Origin: Bryobacterales bacterium
GTDB lineage: Bacteria > Acidobacteriota > Terriglobia > Bryobacterales > Bryobacteraceae
Direction of reading: 5' to 3'
Assembly (NCBI GenBank): GCA_019261985.1
Contig: JAFAQY010000080.1
Coordinates: forward strand, 1-64,000
DNA: 64,000 bases
The position numbers were made by a program, and so were the translations under genes. Numbering within the stretch: the stretch's first letter is position 1; every line of letters starts with the position of its first letter. The notes under the pieces were generated by a model. The model did not search any database, was not told the origin of the DNA, and saw only the letters and a list, made by a program, of their open reading frames with translations. Shown piece by piece: positions 1 through 10,057 of this stretch.

Positions 1-295
1 GTGGTTGGATGTTCGGATTCATAAATTTGAAATTAGTTACACACGGGGCCTGATGAAGCCCGAGAGTCCTTTTAGAGACAAACTCCGGCTCTGACACCGG
101 AACTTTGTTTTAGAGAGAGTTGGCCTAGCGAGGACGAACGGAAAGCAGGCAATCCTGAAGCGCGCCGGTCATCGCTTTATTAAGCTGACTGAATTCGTAT
201 CGCATAACGGACGTACCTCCTTTCCTTAGGCTCAGTTGAGGACTCATGAATAATATCATGAATTGATGCCGTCTCGTCCACCGAGGAAATAACAA

Positions 296-964
296 ATGCA
301 ACGACTGCTTCTACTACTGATCAGCGCGGTTCTTCTCTGCGCGCAGGCGCCGCCCGATAGTACCGCGTATTCCGTCGCCTACGTCGATATCGCACCAGCA
401 TCCAGAAACGCGGCAATCGCTGCTATCAAGCAGTACAGGGATGCAAGCCGCAAAGACGGCGGATTCCAGCGGATCGAGTTCTTCGAGCAGGCCGGACGGC
501 CCGCACACTTCTGCATCGTCGAAACGTGGGCCAAGAGCAAAGACCTTGATAGCCATGCCGCGTCGGCGAATGCCAAAGACTTCCGAACGAAGCTCGACTC
601 GATGAGGTTGAGCGATTACGACCAGCGGCCTTACAAGAGTTTGTCGTTGGGCGCTGCGCACAATGACGGGAGCAGCCGTAGCACATTCGTGATCGCGCAT
701 GTCGATATCGGCGGCCAGGGAACAAATGCCGCGGACCTCCTTCGCAAGCTGGCCGAAGCCAGCCGAAAAGAAGAAGGCAATCTCCGGTTCGATGTTTTAC
801 AGCACGCGATGCGGGCGAATCATTTCACGGTCATAGAAGAATGGCAGAGCGCGAAAGCAATGGAGGCGCATGCGGCCGCCGCTCACACCAAGGAATACCG
901 GAACAGCCTGGGGCCGATCGCCGGCAGCCCTCTGGACGAACGCCTTTATAAGGCGGTGGAGTAA
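296..964 (+). CDS. Exported protein with two antibiotic-biosynthesis-monooxygenase (ABM)-like domains
   Basis: ORF with signal peptide (MQRLLLLLISAVLLCAQ); two similar halves with ABM-like pattern (RDASRKDGGFQRIEFFEQ..HFCIVETW and RKLAEASRKEEGNLRFDVLQ..HFTVIEEW). Confidence 0.75.
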   Translation: MQRLLLLLISAVLLCAQAPPDSTAYSVAYVDIAPASRNAAIAAIKQYRDASRKDGGFQRIEFFEQAGRPAHFCIVETWAKSKDLDSHAASANAKDFRTKLDSMRLSDYDQRPYKSLSLGAAHNDGSSRSTFVIAHVDIGGQGTNAADLLRKLAEASRKEEGNLRFDVLQHAMRANHFTVIEEWQSAKAMEAHAAAAHTKEYRNSLGPIAGSPLDERLYKAVE

Positions 965-1066
965 AGCCGGCTGGAACGCACGCCTTCGAAGCGTTTCTCA
1001 AGCACGTAGCGCGCGGATTGATCGAGGCGATGCCCTCGGTCATAAACGCACGAGCTTAAACGTGTG

Positions 1067-2392
1067 CTACTCAATGCCCATTTGCGCCAGCCGGTACCGC
1101 AGCGCGTTGCGCGTTAATCCCAGGAGCCGTGCCGCCTGGCTTTTATTCCCGTCCGCGCGTTTGAGAGCTTCGCGAATCAAGGACTGCTCATACTGGTCGA
1201 GGGTTATTCCTTCAGGCAGAAAATTATCTGCTGCGGCGGCTGGCCGTGCACGCTGTCCGGTATCGATCCTTACGTCTTCAGCTTCCACGCGCGGTCCGGG
1301 CGCGAGTAGGATGCTGCGCTCCACCACGTTTTCAAGTTCCCGGACATTGCCGGGCCAGTGATATGCAACGAGGCGGTCAATAGCTGCCTCGCTCAAGACG
1401 CCGCCGAACTTGCGCGCGAAATGCTCGACCAGATAGGGTATGTCTTCCTTGCGCTCGCGAAGCGGAGGAATATTCAGCGGCACGACATTTAAACGGTAAT
1501 AGAGATCCTCGCGAAATGTGCCCTGCTCCAGCGCGGCGCGAAGGTCGACGTTGGTCGCGGCGATTATGCGGACATCGGTATGCAGCGTCCGGTTTGACCC
1601 GAGCCGCTCAAACTCCCGGTCCTGCAAAATACGAAGCAGCTTTACTTGAATCGAGCCCGGCACGTCTCCGATCTCGTCCAGGAAGACGGTGCCCGCGTTG
1701 GCGGTCTCAAATTTCCCGGCTTTTGAAGTATTCGCTCCCGTAAAAGCGCCTTTTTCGTACCCGAAGAGCTCGCTTTCCATCAGGTTCTCGGGGATAGCCG
1801 TGCAGTTGATTTTGACAAAAGGCTTATCCTTGCGAGGCGAATGATGGTGGATCGCGCGCGCGATCACATCCTTGCCGACGCCGCTTTCGCCGCATAGCAG
1901 CACCGTGGCGCGCGTGGGTGCAATTCGCGTAACCGTCCCGAAAATCTCCTGCATGGCCGCGCTCCGGCCGATAATGTTCTCAAACTGATAGCGCTGATTC
2001 AGCGCCTCGCGCAGCTCGCGATTCTCGTCGCGAAGCTTCCGCACCTCCAGCGCTTTTTCCACAACGACCGTGAGATGATCCAGCGAAAAAGGCTTGGGGA
2101 GGAAATCGACCGCGCCTTTCTTCATCGCATCCACGGCGATTTCGACCGTTCCGAAAGCCGACATAACGATCACGGGAGTGTTCATGTTCTGGGCCCGCAA
2201 CTGCTCCAAAAACGCTAGCCCATCCATGCCCGGCAATTTGAGATCGGTGAGAACCAGATCGACATCCGCGGCGTTTTTGAGGCCTTCTTCAGCAGTGGCA
2301 ACTGCCTTCACCTGAAACCCGCTGGAGGAAAGATGGAGTCCGATGACCCGGCGATACTTTTCCTCATCTTCGATTACCAGAATGACCGACAT
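1067..2392 (-). CDS. Sigma-54-dependent response regulator (NtrC family: receiver, AAA+, Fis-type HTH)
   Basis: [12 protein letters not shown] receiver, [15 protein letters not shown] Walker A, GAFTGA loop, C-terminal HTH; start chosen at [10 protein letters not shown] (2392) rather than the ORF start at 2569. Confidence 0.93.
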   Translation of the reverse strand: MSVILVIEDEEKYRRVIGLHLSSSGFQVKAVATAEEGLKNAADVDLVLTDLKLPGMDGLAFLEQLRAQNMNTPVIVMSAFGTVEIAVDAMKKGAVDFLPKPFSLDHLTVVVEKALEVRKLRDENRELREALNQRYQFENIIGRSAAMQEIFGTVTRIAPTRATVLLCGESGVGKDVIARAIHHHSPRKDKPFVKINCTAIPENLMESELFGYEKGAFTGANTSKAGKFETANAGTVFLDEIGDVPGSIQVKLLRILQDREFERLGSNRTLHTDVRIIAATNVDLRAALEQGTFREDLYYRLNVVPLNIPPLRERKEDIPYLVEHFARKFGGVLSEAAIDRLVAYHWPGNVRELENVVERSILLAPGPRVEAEDVRIDTGQRARPAAAADNFLPEGITLDQYEQSLIREALKRADGNKSQAARLLGLTRNALRYRLAQMGIE

Positions 2393-2707
2393 CGAGGAAT
2401 AACAGTTAACAGTATACAGAGAGCTAGTAATTCGACCGCTGACGTTGAAATCGACTGGACGAATGTCAAAGGCGGCGCAATCGCAAACACTGCGTAAAGA
2501 CGGTTTTGGTTTTCTGTGCGTTCTTTTGCGTCTTTGCGAGAAATGTGTTTTACGATCCGTCCTCCCCACGACTCTGCTTCGGATTGCATGAGAGCTGGTC
2601 CGTGCTGTGACATGCGGCCCCGAGGTCTGTTGCGTGCCCTCCCGAGGTGTGACAGAATTTCCAGGGAGGTCTCAGGGATTAGGATCGCGGCGGGCGGCAA
2701 AAACGTG

Positions 2708-4585
2708 ATGAATGTACGGTACTTCGCGATATCCACGCTGAGCGCGGGAATTTTTCTGTGGGTGTTGTCCGCACCCGCGCAGCAGTCTGGCGGGGATTTT
2801 GACGCTACGCTCAGAAACGCCGGGAAGACGGGAGAGGAATGGCTGAATTACGGGCTCACTCCTGGAGAAACACGCTACAGTCCATTGCGGCAAATCGACA
2901 GCTCTAACATAAACCGGCTGGGTCTAGCTTGGTCGTACGACGTTGGCGCGGGTGGCGGCAATCAGGAAGCCACGCCGCTTATGTGGAACGGGACTCTTTT
3001 CAGTATCACCAACTGGAGCATTGTGTACGCCGTCGACGCGCGAACCGGGAAAGAGAAATGGCGCTGGGACCCGGAAGTAAACCGTACCGCCGCGCAGCCC
3101 AAAATCTGCTGCGGGGTAGTGAATCGAGGCGTCGCGATCTACGACGGCAACATCATCGCGCCGATCATCGATGGCCGCCTGATCGCCTTGAATGCCGAAA
3201 GCGGCAGACCCGTATGGGAGTCGCGTGTGGCCTACACTCGCGACAACTATACCCTAACCATGGCGCCGCGGATCGCGAAGGGCAAGGTGATTATCGGCGT
3301 GGCCGGCGGAGAGTTTCCGGCGCGCGGATACTTTGAAGCGCACAACGCGCGAACTGGCGAGTTCGTCTGGCGCTTCTATACAGTGCCGGGCGACCCTTCT
3401 AAGCCGTTCGAGAGCGAGGATCTTCGAAAAGCCGCGGCAACCTGGGACCCGGAGGGGTTGGCGATGGGTGGCGGCGGTTCGGTTTGGGATGGCATGTCCT
3501 ATGACCCCGACCTAGATTTGCTGTATGTCGGAATAGGTAACGCAGGCCCTTGGGCCAGCGCTGCCCGCAAACAAAGCAAAGACAGGGACAACCTGTATGC
3601 CTGCTCGGTTGTTGCCGTGAAACCCGACACAGGCAAGTTGGTGTGGTATTTCCAGATGGTTCCGGGCGACGATTGGGATTACGACAGCGTCCAGCAATTG
3701 TTGCTCGCGGATATAGTGATCTCGGGACGGCAGCAGAAAGTAATCATGCAGGCCAACAAAAACGGGTTCTATTACGTGCTGGACAGGAGCACCGGAAAAT
3801 TTATCTCAGGAGCGCCGTTCGCAACGGTCACTTGGGCGCGCGGCTTGAACGAGGAAACGGGAAGGCCGATTGTGAATCCGGAAGCCTTATATGGCACGCA
3901 ACCTATCCCGATTGCTCCGGGGCCCGGCGGCGGACACAATTGGGCTCCCATGGCATTCAATCCTGCTACTGGTCTGGTATACCTGCCCGCAACACTATCC
4001 AGCGCTCGGACGTTTTCCTACAACGCGAACTTTCAATATCGGGAAGGCATGATGAACACGGGCCTGGCGAGCGGCCGGGCCCCGAACCTGAACCTTGCGG
4101 GCGCGCCTGCGAATCCCGGTACACCGCTCCCGGCTCCGCCCGCGATTGGGCCTGCTCTCACGCAAGATGGATCTCAAAGCGCTCTGCTTGCTTGGGATCC
4201 AGTGAACCAGAAAGAACGGTGGCGTGCCCCAGCCGGCGGTGGAAGCGGAGGCGGCGCCCTTACGACGGCCGGCAACCTGGTGATCCAAGCCGTCCCCGAT
4301 GGGCGGCTTATTGCCTATGCTGCCGATACAGGCAACAAGCTGCTTGAGATCGATACAAAACTCCGCGGCGGAATGGGCCCGCCCATCACTTACATGCTCG
4401 ATGGCAAACAATATATCGCCCTGACCGGCGGAGTCGGCGGGCGAGAGGCAGCGGTAGTTCCCAATCGCGAAGCCGCAACAGGCGACCCGCCGCCCGGCGT
4501 ACGCGGCGCGGCGCAGGTTAATCCGAAGCTCATGGTTTTCACGCTGGATGCGAATACAACGGGGTCCGGCGCAACCGTTCCGTAA
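2708..4585 (+). CDS. PQQ-binding-like beta-propeller quinoprotein (alcohol/glucose dehydrogenase-like)
   Basis: Repeated propeller-type motifs (VYAVDARTGKEKWRW, LIALNAESGRPVWE), GDDWDYDS; start chosen at MNVRYFAIS with signal peptide. Confidence 0.85.
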   Translation: MNVRYFAISTLSAGIFLWVLSAPAQQSGGDFDATLRNAGKTGEEWLNYGLTPGETRYSPLRQIDSSNINRLGLAWSYDVGAGGGNQEATPLMWNGTLFSITNWSIVYAVDARTGKEKWRWDPEVNRTAAQPKICCGVVNRGVAIYDGNIIAPIIDGRLIALNAESGRPVWESRVAYTRDNYTLTMAPRIAKGKVIIGVAGGEFPARGYFEAHNARTGEFVWRFYTVPGDPSKPFESEDLRKAAATWDPEGLAMGGGGSVWDGMSYDPDLDLLYVGIGNAGPWASAARKQSKDRDNLYACSVVAVKPDTGKLVWYFQMVPGDDWDYDSVQQLLLADIVISGRQQKVIMQANKNGFYYVLDRSTGKFISGAPFATVTWARGLNEETGRPIVNPEALYGTQPIPIAPGPGGGHNWAPMAFNPATGLVYLPATLSSARTFSYNANFQYREGMMNTGLASGRAPNLNLAGAPANPGTPLPAPPAIGPALTQDGSQSALLAWDPVNQKERWRAPAGGGSGGGALTTAGNLVIQAVPDGRLIAYAADTGNKLLEIDTKLRGGMGPPITYMLDGKQYIALTGGVGGREAAVVPNREAATGDPPPGVRGAAQVNPKLMVFTLDANTTGSGATVP

Positions 4586-4640
4586 TCGTGCCAACCCGAA
4601 TGGGTGACGCGCGAAATAGCACAACCCTCAAGGAGACTTT

Positions 4641-5213
4641 ATGAATCGATTTGTTATCGCTGGTCTGACGCTTTCAGGATTTGTTCTTGGTATTGCCGTT
4701 ACGAGCTTGAGCTTCCGGCTAACGTCGACTCAGCAGGTAGTCCTCGCTGCGCCGGCTCCGCAGGCGCCGGCCCCTTCTCCCGATGCGGCGAAGGGCAAAG
4801 GCAAACAGGCTGTTTCGACGGCGCCTTGTGGCCCGAACATACAGGGCGATCTTGGGAAGAACACCGCCAAGGACTCCCGATGTTTTGAACTGCGCATGTA
4901 CACCGTAGATCCTTCTCGCGACGGCGTTGGACAGTTCAAGGGCGGGATCAATGAATTGCACAAGCGCTTTCGCGAGGGCGAAGTCGAAGTCTTCAAGAAG
5001 AACGGCGTCGATGTGCTGGCCGTTTGGCAGAACCTCGATGATCCGAATACGCTGGTTTATCTGCTCGCGTATAAAGATCGCGCGGCCAGGGAGGCAGGCT
5101 GGGCGGCGTTCGGCGCCGACCCCAAGTGGACCGAGCTTCGCACCAAGTATTTTGTTCCTCTCACCAGCAAAATCACGTTTATGAGCGCGACCGATTACTC
5201 GCCTCTGAAGTAA
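4641..5213 (+). CDS. Exported NIPSNAP family protein
   Basis: FELRMYTVDPSRDGVGQF..GVDVLAVWQNLDDPNTLVYLLAYKDRAAREAGWAAF; SD AAGGAGA upstream; N-terminal membrane/signal segment. Confidence 0.85.
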   Translation: MNRFVIAGLTLSGFVLGIAVTSLSFRLTSTQQVVLAAPAPQAPAPSPDAAKGKGKQAVSTAPCGPNIQGDLGKNTAKDSRCFELRMYTVDPSRDGVGQFKGGINELHKRFREGEVEVFKKNGVDVLAVWQNLDDPNTLVYLLAYKDRAAREAGWAAFGADPKWTELRTKYFVPLTSKITFMSATDYSPLK

Positions 5214-8200
5214 TTAGAATGTGATCCGTCCGATCAAAGTGCCTGAGCGCGGCTGGAGATTTAGCCCGGACGCGGCAATGGTTCCGGTCGCCGCGATAGA
5301 CCCGAATCCGCCGGTTATATTTCCATTTGGAGCATGTGTCACGACGGCTTTAGCATTCGTGCTCGCGGGGTCGCTGAACACGGAGCGGTTAAACACATTT
5401 GTGAACTCCATTCGTATATTGATAGTGGTCCGCTCTTTGACCCTCCACGTCCTTCCCAGGTTCATATTCTCGATCGGATGGCGCTGCCTTCGATAATCGC
5501 CGTAGTAAGCCGCCGAAGTGCCGAATTGACCTACGGGCGGATCCACCCATGCATTCGGATTCAGCACGATGGTGGTTTGTGGATCGAAGCAGTGGCAGTT
5601 CAGGTCCTGAAGAAACAGCGGCTGGCCGGGAACTCGATTCGCGAACGTACTTTGGAACAAATACGACCCGAGATTGTTGTTCGCGGCCGGCACTAACAAC
5701 GGCAAACCGCTCTTATATTGCAAGAAGAGACCGTACGTCCAATCGCGGGCGACCCACGATAGGACCTTGTTGGTGTTCAACCTCGGCGTAATGTAGTTCA
5801 GCGACGCATTCCATGCCAGCGGGGTGTCATATTGCGACAGGTATTTATTATTCTGCCGGTTGAACACATCGTTGATCGAAGCGCCGCCGGTGGTGCCGGG
5901 ATTCGGGACAGTCTCCGCTCCGATGGTCTCGCTCTTTGACCATGTGAACGTGGTCAGGAACGAGAGCCCGTGCGTCAGCCGCTGCGTCGCCTTCAATTGC
6001 AGAGAGTTGTACCACGTATCGCCCAACGGACTCCAATAGTATTGGATTGTTCCGAACTGCGGGAACGGGCGTAACGCTTGCGCCACGGTCAAGCTCGCTG
6101 GATAGCCGGCATACGGAAGGCCGAGTCCGCGTTGAGCAGCCGCGGCAGATCCGATCGGTTGGAGCAACAATGCCTGGTCCGCCTGATTATTGATGTTGAT
6201 CCCAAACGCCTTCAGCCGGTCGTTGGACAGCGCATTCACGTTTATCAGACCCGGTGCGATCCACCAGATCCCGCGATTGCCCACGTATGCCGCGTCTATG
6301 GCGAGATTTCGGAAGATTTCCCGCTGGAAACCCGCGCTCCACTGATATTGCCTCGGCGGACGCCCGGCGTTCGGATCTATCCCGCCCGGAGGATTGCTGT
6401 TTGGAATGGAGTTGTTGAAAGGATAAATTCCCGCGTTAATGTCTGGAAACGGCCGCGGAGCATATTGCGGTGGAATGCCCGTGGAAAGCTGCATTACAGG
6501 AATTCCAAAGCTCGGCGTGCTGAACGGGTTCGAAAGGCCGAATCCTCCGGCGGAGTTGTTGTTATCTGGGGTGCCCGCATAAACAATCCCAAAGCCGCCG
6601 CGAAATACCGTCTTTGCATTGATCTGGTAAGCCAGGCCGAGCCGGGGGCCGAATGCCCACGGGTAATTGTGCGCGAACTGGCAATTGCAGTGGCCCGGGC
6701 CGTCGCCTTCAAACATCACGGCCCCTGGGATGTTCCCCGCCGATGGATTCAGCACCGCCGGCGAAAAAACGGAAGCGCGTCCGTACTGTTCTTTCAGATA
6801 AGTGGAATAGTCGTATCGCAGGCCATAATCCAGCGTTAGTTTGCGGGTGATCTTCCACGTATCCTGCGCGTAGATCCCGGTCTGGCTCTTGCCCAGCCGG
6901 AGTTGGACCGGGTACGCGATATTTCCGTTATTGACCAAGCCGAGCAGGAAGCTCGCGTAACCGAATCCCGGCACACCGCCCGCGACGGTGGTCGTTTGAA
7001 GATATGGCTCGCTCGTAGTCGCGGTGCTAAACGCGTAACTTCCGTTCACGCCCCCCGTGCCGACGGCCGGATATCCTTCGGTTCGAAACTCGGCTCCAAA
7101 TTTATACGTGTGATTACTCTTGACCCACGTGAAGCTAGAGGTGAAGGTAGGTTTCTCCGTATAGGAGTGCGAATCGAAAGACGACCCCATGGCCTTCATG
7201 CCGCCGTTGCTCGGCACCGCTGTCATCAAGCCGGAGATCGATGGAAAGAACCGGTTAATTGTCCCGGGCAAACCCAATTCTTTCCCGGAATCGTAGTTGG
7301 TGAAACCGCTGCCGTCTGCGGTGACGGATTTGATCCCGAAGTCTACATACTGAAAACCCGCGCCGAAGTGCAACAACATAGTCGGCGCCAGGCTGTGATC
7401 GTAATTCAAACGCGTGACCCACGTCGGAACTATGGAACCGACGGCGGTAGTGATTGGGTCGGGCAAGCCATCCGCGCCTCCTCCGAAAGCAGTCGATATC
7501 GGCTGGAAGAGCGCGTTTCGCGAGAAATAGTAGGATAGCTTCCCTTTGGCGCCGACGACTTGGTCAATCTTAAACGAAGTGATCTGCGTGGTAGTTATTC
7601 CGGTGAACGTCGGGATGTAGTTGTTAGCCACGCCAAGGGCATTGGCGCCCAGCGGCTGTGGGATATAGGACTGAATCTTCACCGCGACGGGGTCGAAGCG
7701 CGAGGGGTCTATGATGTTTCCGGCAAACGGATCTCGCACCACTTGTCCCGTGGAGATTGTTCGTGTTGTGGCGGGGTCGAAGATTTCGCCTTCCATCACC
7801 GGGCGGCCGAGCGGATCGGTGGTTAGCGGCTTACCGGTAGTAATTGCCGTGGCGAAGTTGCCGGCGCGGTACGCCGCTGTTGGGACGGTTTCCAGGAGGT
7901 TGTTGACCTGCTGGTGCTCCTGAAAACGCTCCAGGTTGAAAAAGAAGAATGTCTTGTCGTGGCCGTTGTAGATCTTTGGAATCCACACCGGTCCTCCCAC
8001 TGTGCCGCCGTAATCGTAGCGCCTCTGGCGCGGCCGGGGATTCCCGGCGCCCGCGGGAAGATCCAGAAATGGCGTTCCCGAGTTGAACGCCTCGTTCACA
8101 AGATATTCGTAAGCGCTGCCGTGGAGCTGGTTGCTGCCTGAGCGCATAGTCACATTGAAGACACCTCCGCCCACTTGCCCGTACTCGGCGGCGTAATTAC

Positions 8201-8867
8201 TGGTCTGCACCGTGATCTCTTGAATCGCGTCCACGCCCGGTTGAAGCTGAGCGGGCACGCCCGGCGTTCCCCCATCGGTTGCGTCCTGGCCCTCGACGCG
8301 AAAGGCTTGGGTGTTTGCCGGCGCGCCATTCACGCGAACCCCGTTGTTCGGAACCCAATAGGTGCCGGGAATCATCACCAGAACCGCGTTCGGATTGCGA
8401 ACGCCTTGCGTACCCGCGAAGTTGGCGCCCACGCCCAGCACGGGCAGTTCGTCCAGCGTCTGGGACGCGACATTGTGACTCAATTCTCCGTTTTCGGTAT
8501 TGAGCAAAGGAGCGGCTTCCGTCACGGTGACCGACTCCGAGGCAGTGCCCACCTCTAGAACGATGTCGATGCGAGCAATCTGCGCAACTTGAATCTCCAG
8601 CCCTTGCCGCACGTATCGCTTGAACCCGGGCACCGAGACGGACAACTCATAAGTGCCGGCCGGCAACTCTGCTAGCGTGTAATTGCCGGTATTCGTGCTA
8701 GCCGCATCGTAAAGCGCGCCTGTCGCGACGTTCTTCGCCTGGATAGGAGCGCTAGCCACCACGGCTCCGCCCGGATCTGAGATGGTCCCCGTGATCGTGC
8801 CGCGGTCGCTTTGCGAAGAGGCCAGAGTCGCGAGGAAAACACACACGAGTACAAAAGTTGAACGCAA
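5214..8867 (-). CDS. TonB-dependent receptor, Oar-like, with N-terminal carboxypeptidase-regulatory-like domain
   Basis: 1217 aa; N-terminal DRGTITGTISDPGGAVV..., plug and very large beta-barrel, C-terminal F. Confidence 0.92.
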   Translation of the reverse strand: MRSTFVLVCVFLATLASSQSDRGTITGTISDPGGAVVASAPIQAKNVATGALYDAASTNTGNYTLAELPAGTYELSVSVPGFKRYVRQGLEIQVAQIARIDIVLEVGTASESVTVTEAAPLLNTENGELSHNVASQTLDELPVLGVGANFAGTQGVRNPNAVLVMIPGTYWVPNNGVRVNGAPANTQAFRVEGQDATDGGTPGVPAQLQPGVDAIQEITVQTSNYAAEYGQVGGGVFNVTMRSGSNQLHGSAYEYLVNEAFNSGTPFLDLPAGAGNPRPRQRRYDYGGTVGGPVWIPKIYNGHDKTFFFFNLERFQEHQQVNNLLETVPTAAYRAGNFATAITTGKPLTTDPLGRPVMEGEIFDPATTRTISTGQVVRDPFAGNIIDPSRFDPVAVKIQSYIPQPLGANALGVANNYIPTFTGITTTQITSFKIDQVVGAKGKLSYYFSRNALFQPISTAFGGGADGLPDPITTAVGSIVPTWVTRLNYDHSLAPTMLLHFGAGFQYVDFGIKSVTADGSGFTNYDSGKELGLPGTINRFFPSISGLMTAVPSNGGMKAMGSSFDSHSYTEKPTFTSSFTWVKSNHTYKFGAEFRTEGYPAVGTGGVNGSYAFSTATTSEPYLQTTTVAGGVPGFGYASFLLGLVNNGNIAYPVQLRLGKSQTGIYAQDTWKITRKLTLDYGLRYDYSTYLKEQYGRASVFSPAVLNPSAGNIPGAVMFEGDGPGHCNCQFAHNYPWAFGPRLGLAYQINAKTVFRGGFGIVYAGTPDNNNSAGGFGLSNPFSTPSFGIPVMQLSTGIPPQYAPRPFPDINAGIYPFNNSIPNSNPPGGIDPNAGRPPRQYQWSAGFQREIFRNLAIDAAYVGNRGIWWIAPGLINVNALSNDRLKAFGININNQADQALLLQPIGSAAAAQRGLGLPYAGYPASLTVAQALRPFPQFGTIQYYWSPLGDTWYNSLQLKATQRLTHGLSFLTTFTWSKSETIGAETVPNPGTTGGASINDVFNRQNNKYLSQYDTPLAWNASLNYITPRLNTNKVLSWVARDWTYGLFLQYKSGLPLLVPAANNNLGSYLFQSTFANRVPGQPLFLQDLNCHCFDPQTTIVLNPNAWVDPPVGQFGTSAAYYGDYRRQRHPIENMNLGRTWRVKERTTINIRMEFTNVFNRSVFSDPASTNAKAVVTHAPNGNITGGFGSIAATGTIAASGLNLQPRSGTLIGRITF

Positions 8868-8951
8868 GGAACCCCCTTTTCAACCCTCAGGGCTGTGGTT
8901 TGTGATCTAAGCCCGATGTGGCGACTATATTTCACTCGGACGTTGGAGTCA

Positions 8952-8984
8952 AGGAAGGTGCAGCCCAGGAAGGTGCAGCCCAGG
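8952..8984. repeat. 15-bp tandem repeat (AGGAAGGTGCAGCCC x2 + partial)
   Basis: Direct reading: AGGAAGGTGCAGCCC AGGAAGGTGCAGCCC AGG. Confidence 0.9.
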
Positions 8985-9193
8985 TACGAATCACGCCTCA
9001 TGTGTTTCGGCGCCGAATTGGGAGAGTAAATGGGGTTCAGTGGATGGAGTCGCCGGTTCCGGCCCAATTTCAGGATAGCAACGCCTCCCTTTTGAAGTCT
9101 AATAAGCTGAAAACAAGATAAATCCAGTTACATCCAAACCTTTTTTTGGTGGTTTGCGACCGGACTTTCCAGTACGATTGCTGGGGAGTTCCG

Positions 9194-10057
9194 ATGCGCG
9201 TACTGTTTTCGACAATCGGATCGCGTGGTGATGTCCAACCTGTTGTGGCGCTTGCGTCGCACTTGAAGGCGCTCGGCCACCAAGTCAGGGTATGTGTGCC
9301 GCCCGATTTTCGCGAATGGATTGAGAGCCTCGATATCCCGGTGACACCCATCGGTCCGGAGGTGCGCCGGTTCGCGGCGTCCCGTCCAGCAGCCACACCG
9401 CCGCAAAAGCCGCTGACGGCCGAGCAGCGGCGTCAGATGGCGGAAGCGACGGTCGCGACCCAGTTCGAAGTCTTGGCTTCTGCGGCGCAAGACTGCGACG
9501 TGATCGTCGCCGCGACAGCCCTGCAGGTGGCGGCGCGATCGGTAGCCGAGAAGATGGGCATTGCTTACGTCTTCGCCGCCTATGCGCCGGTGGTGCTGCC
9601 ATCGCAGCACCATGCGCCCCCGCTCTTACCTCCGTTACCGGGACAGGCTCCGCCGGCGGCGAATGACAACGCCGGCCTTTGGGCGCAGGACGCGGCACGG
9701 TTCAACGATCTGTTTGGCGCCGCGGTAAACGCGCGCCGGGCCTCCCTGGGACTCGCCGAAATTGATGACGTACGAAGTCACATGCTGACAGACCAGCCCT
9801 GGTTCGCCGCGGATGCGACCCTCGGGCCATGGCCCGATGTTACGGATAGCCGCGTCTTTCAAACGGGCGCATGGATTCTGCCGGACGAGCGTCCGCTGTC
9901 CCTCGACTTGGAAACGTTTCTCGACCGCGGCGATCCGCCGATTTACTTCGGCTTCGGCAGTACGCGCGCGCCTGAAGCCGCGGGTCCGGTGATGCTCAAT
10001 GCCGCCCGCGCGCTCGGCCGCCAACTAGTGGCCGGGGGTGGCCGGTTCACCTGCTGA
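9194..10057 (+). pseudogene. GT1-family glycosyltransferase (MGT/GtfB-like), N-terminal domain only; likely truncated
   Basis: MRVLFSTIGSRGDVQPVVALASHLKALGHQVRVCVPPDF is a classic GT1 N-terminus; the ORF ends just after YFGFGSTRAPEAAGPVMLNAARALGRQLVA, before the nucleotide-sugar-binding half. Confidence 0.75.

Noticed and set aside
5221-8558. Several forward ORFs (e.g. 6078..6839, 6903..7538) inside the TonB-dependent receptor
   Set aside because: Antisense to a long, clearly recognisable receptor gene; typical shadow ORFs of GC-rich DNA with no family motifs.
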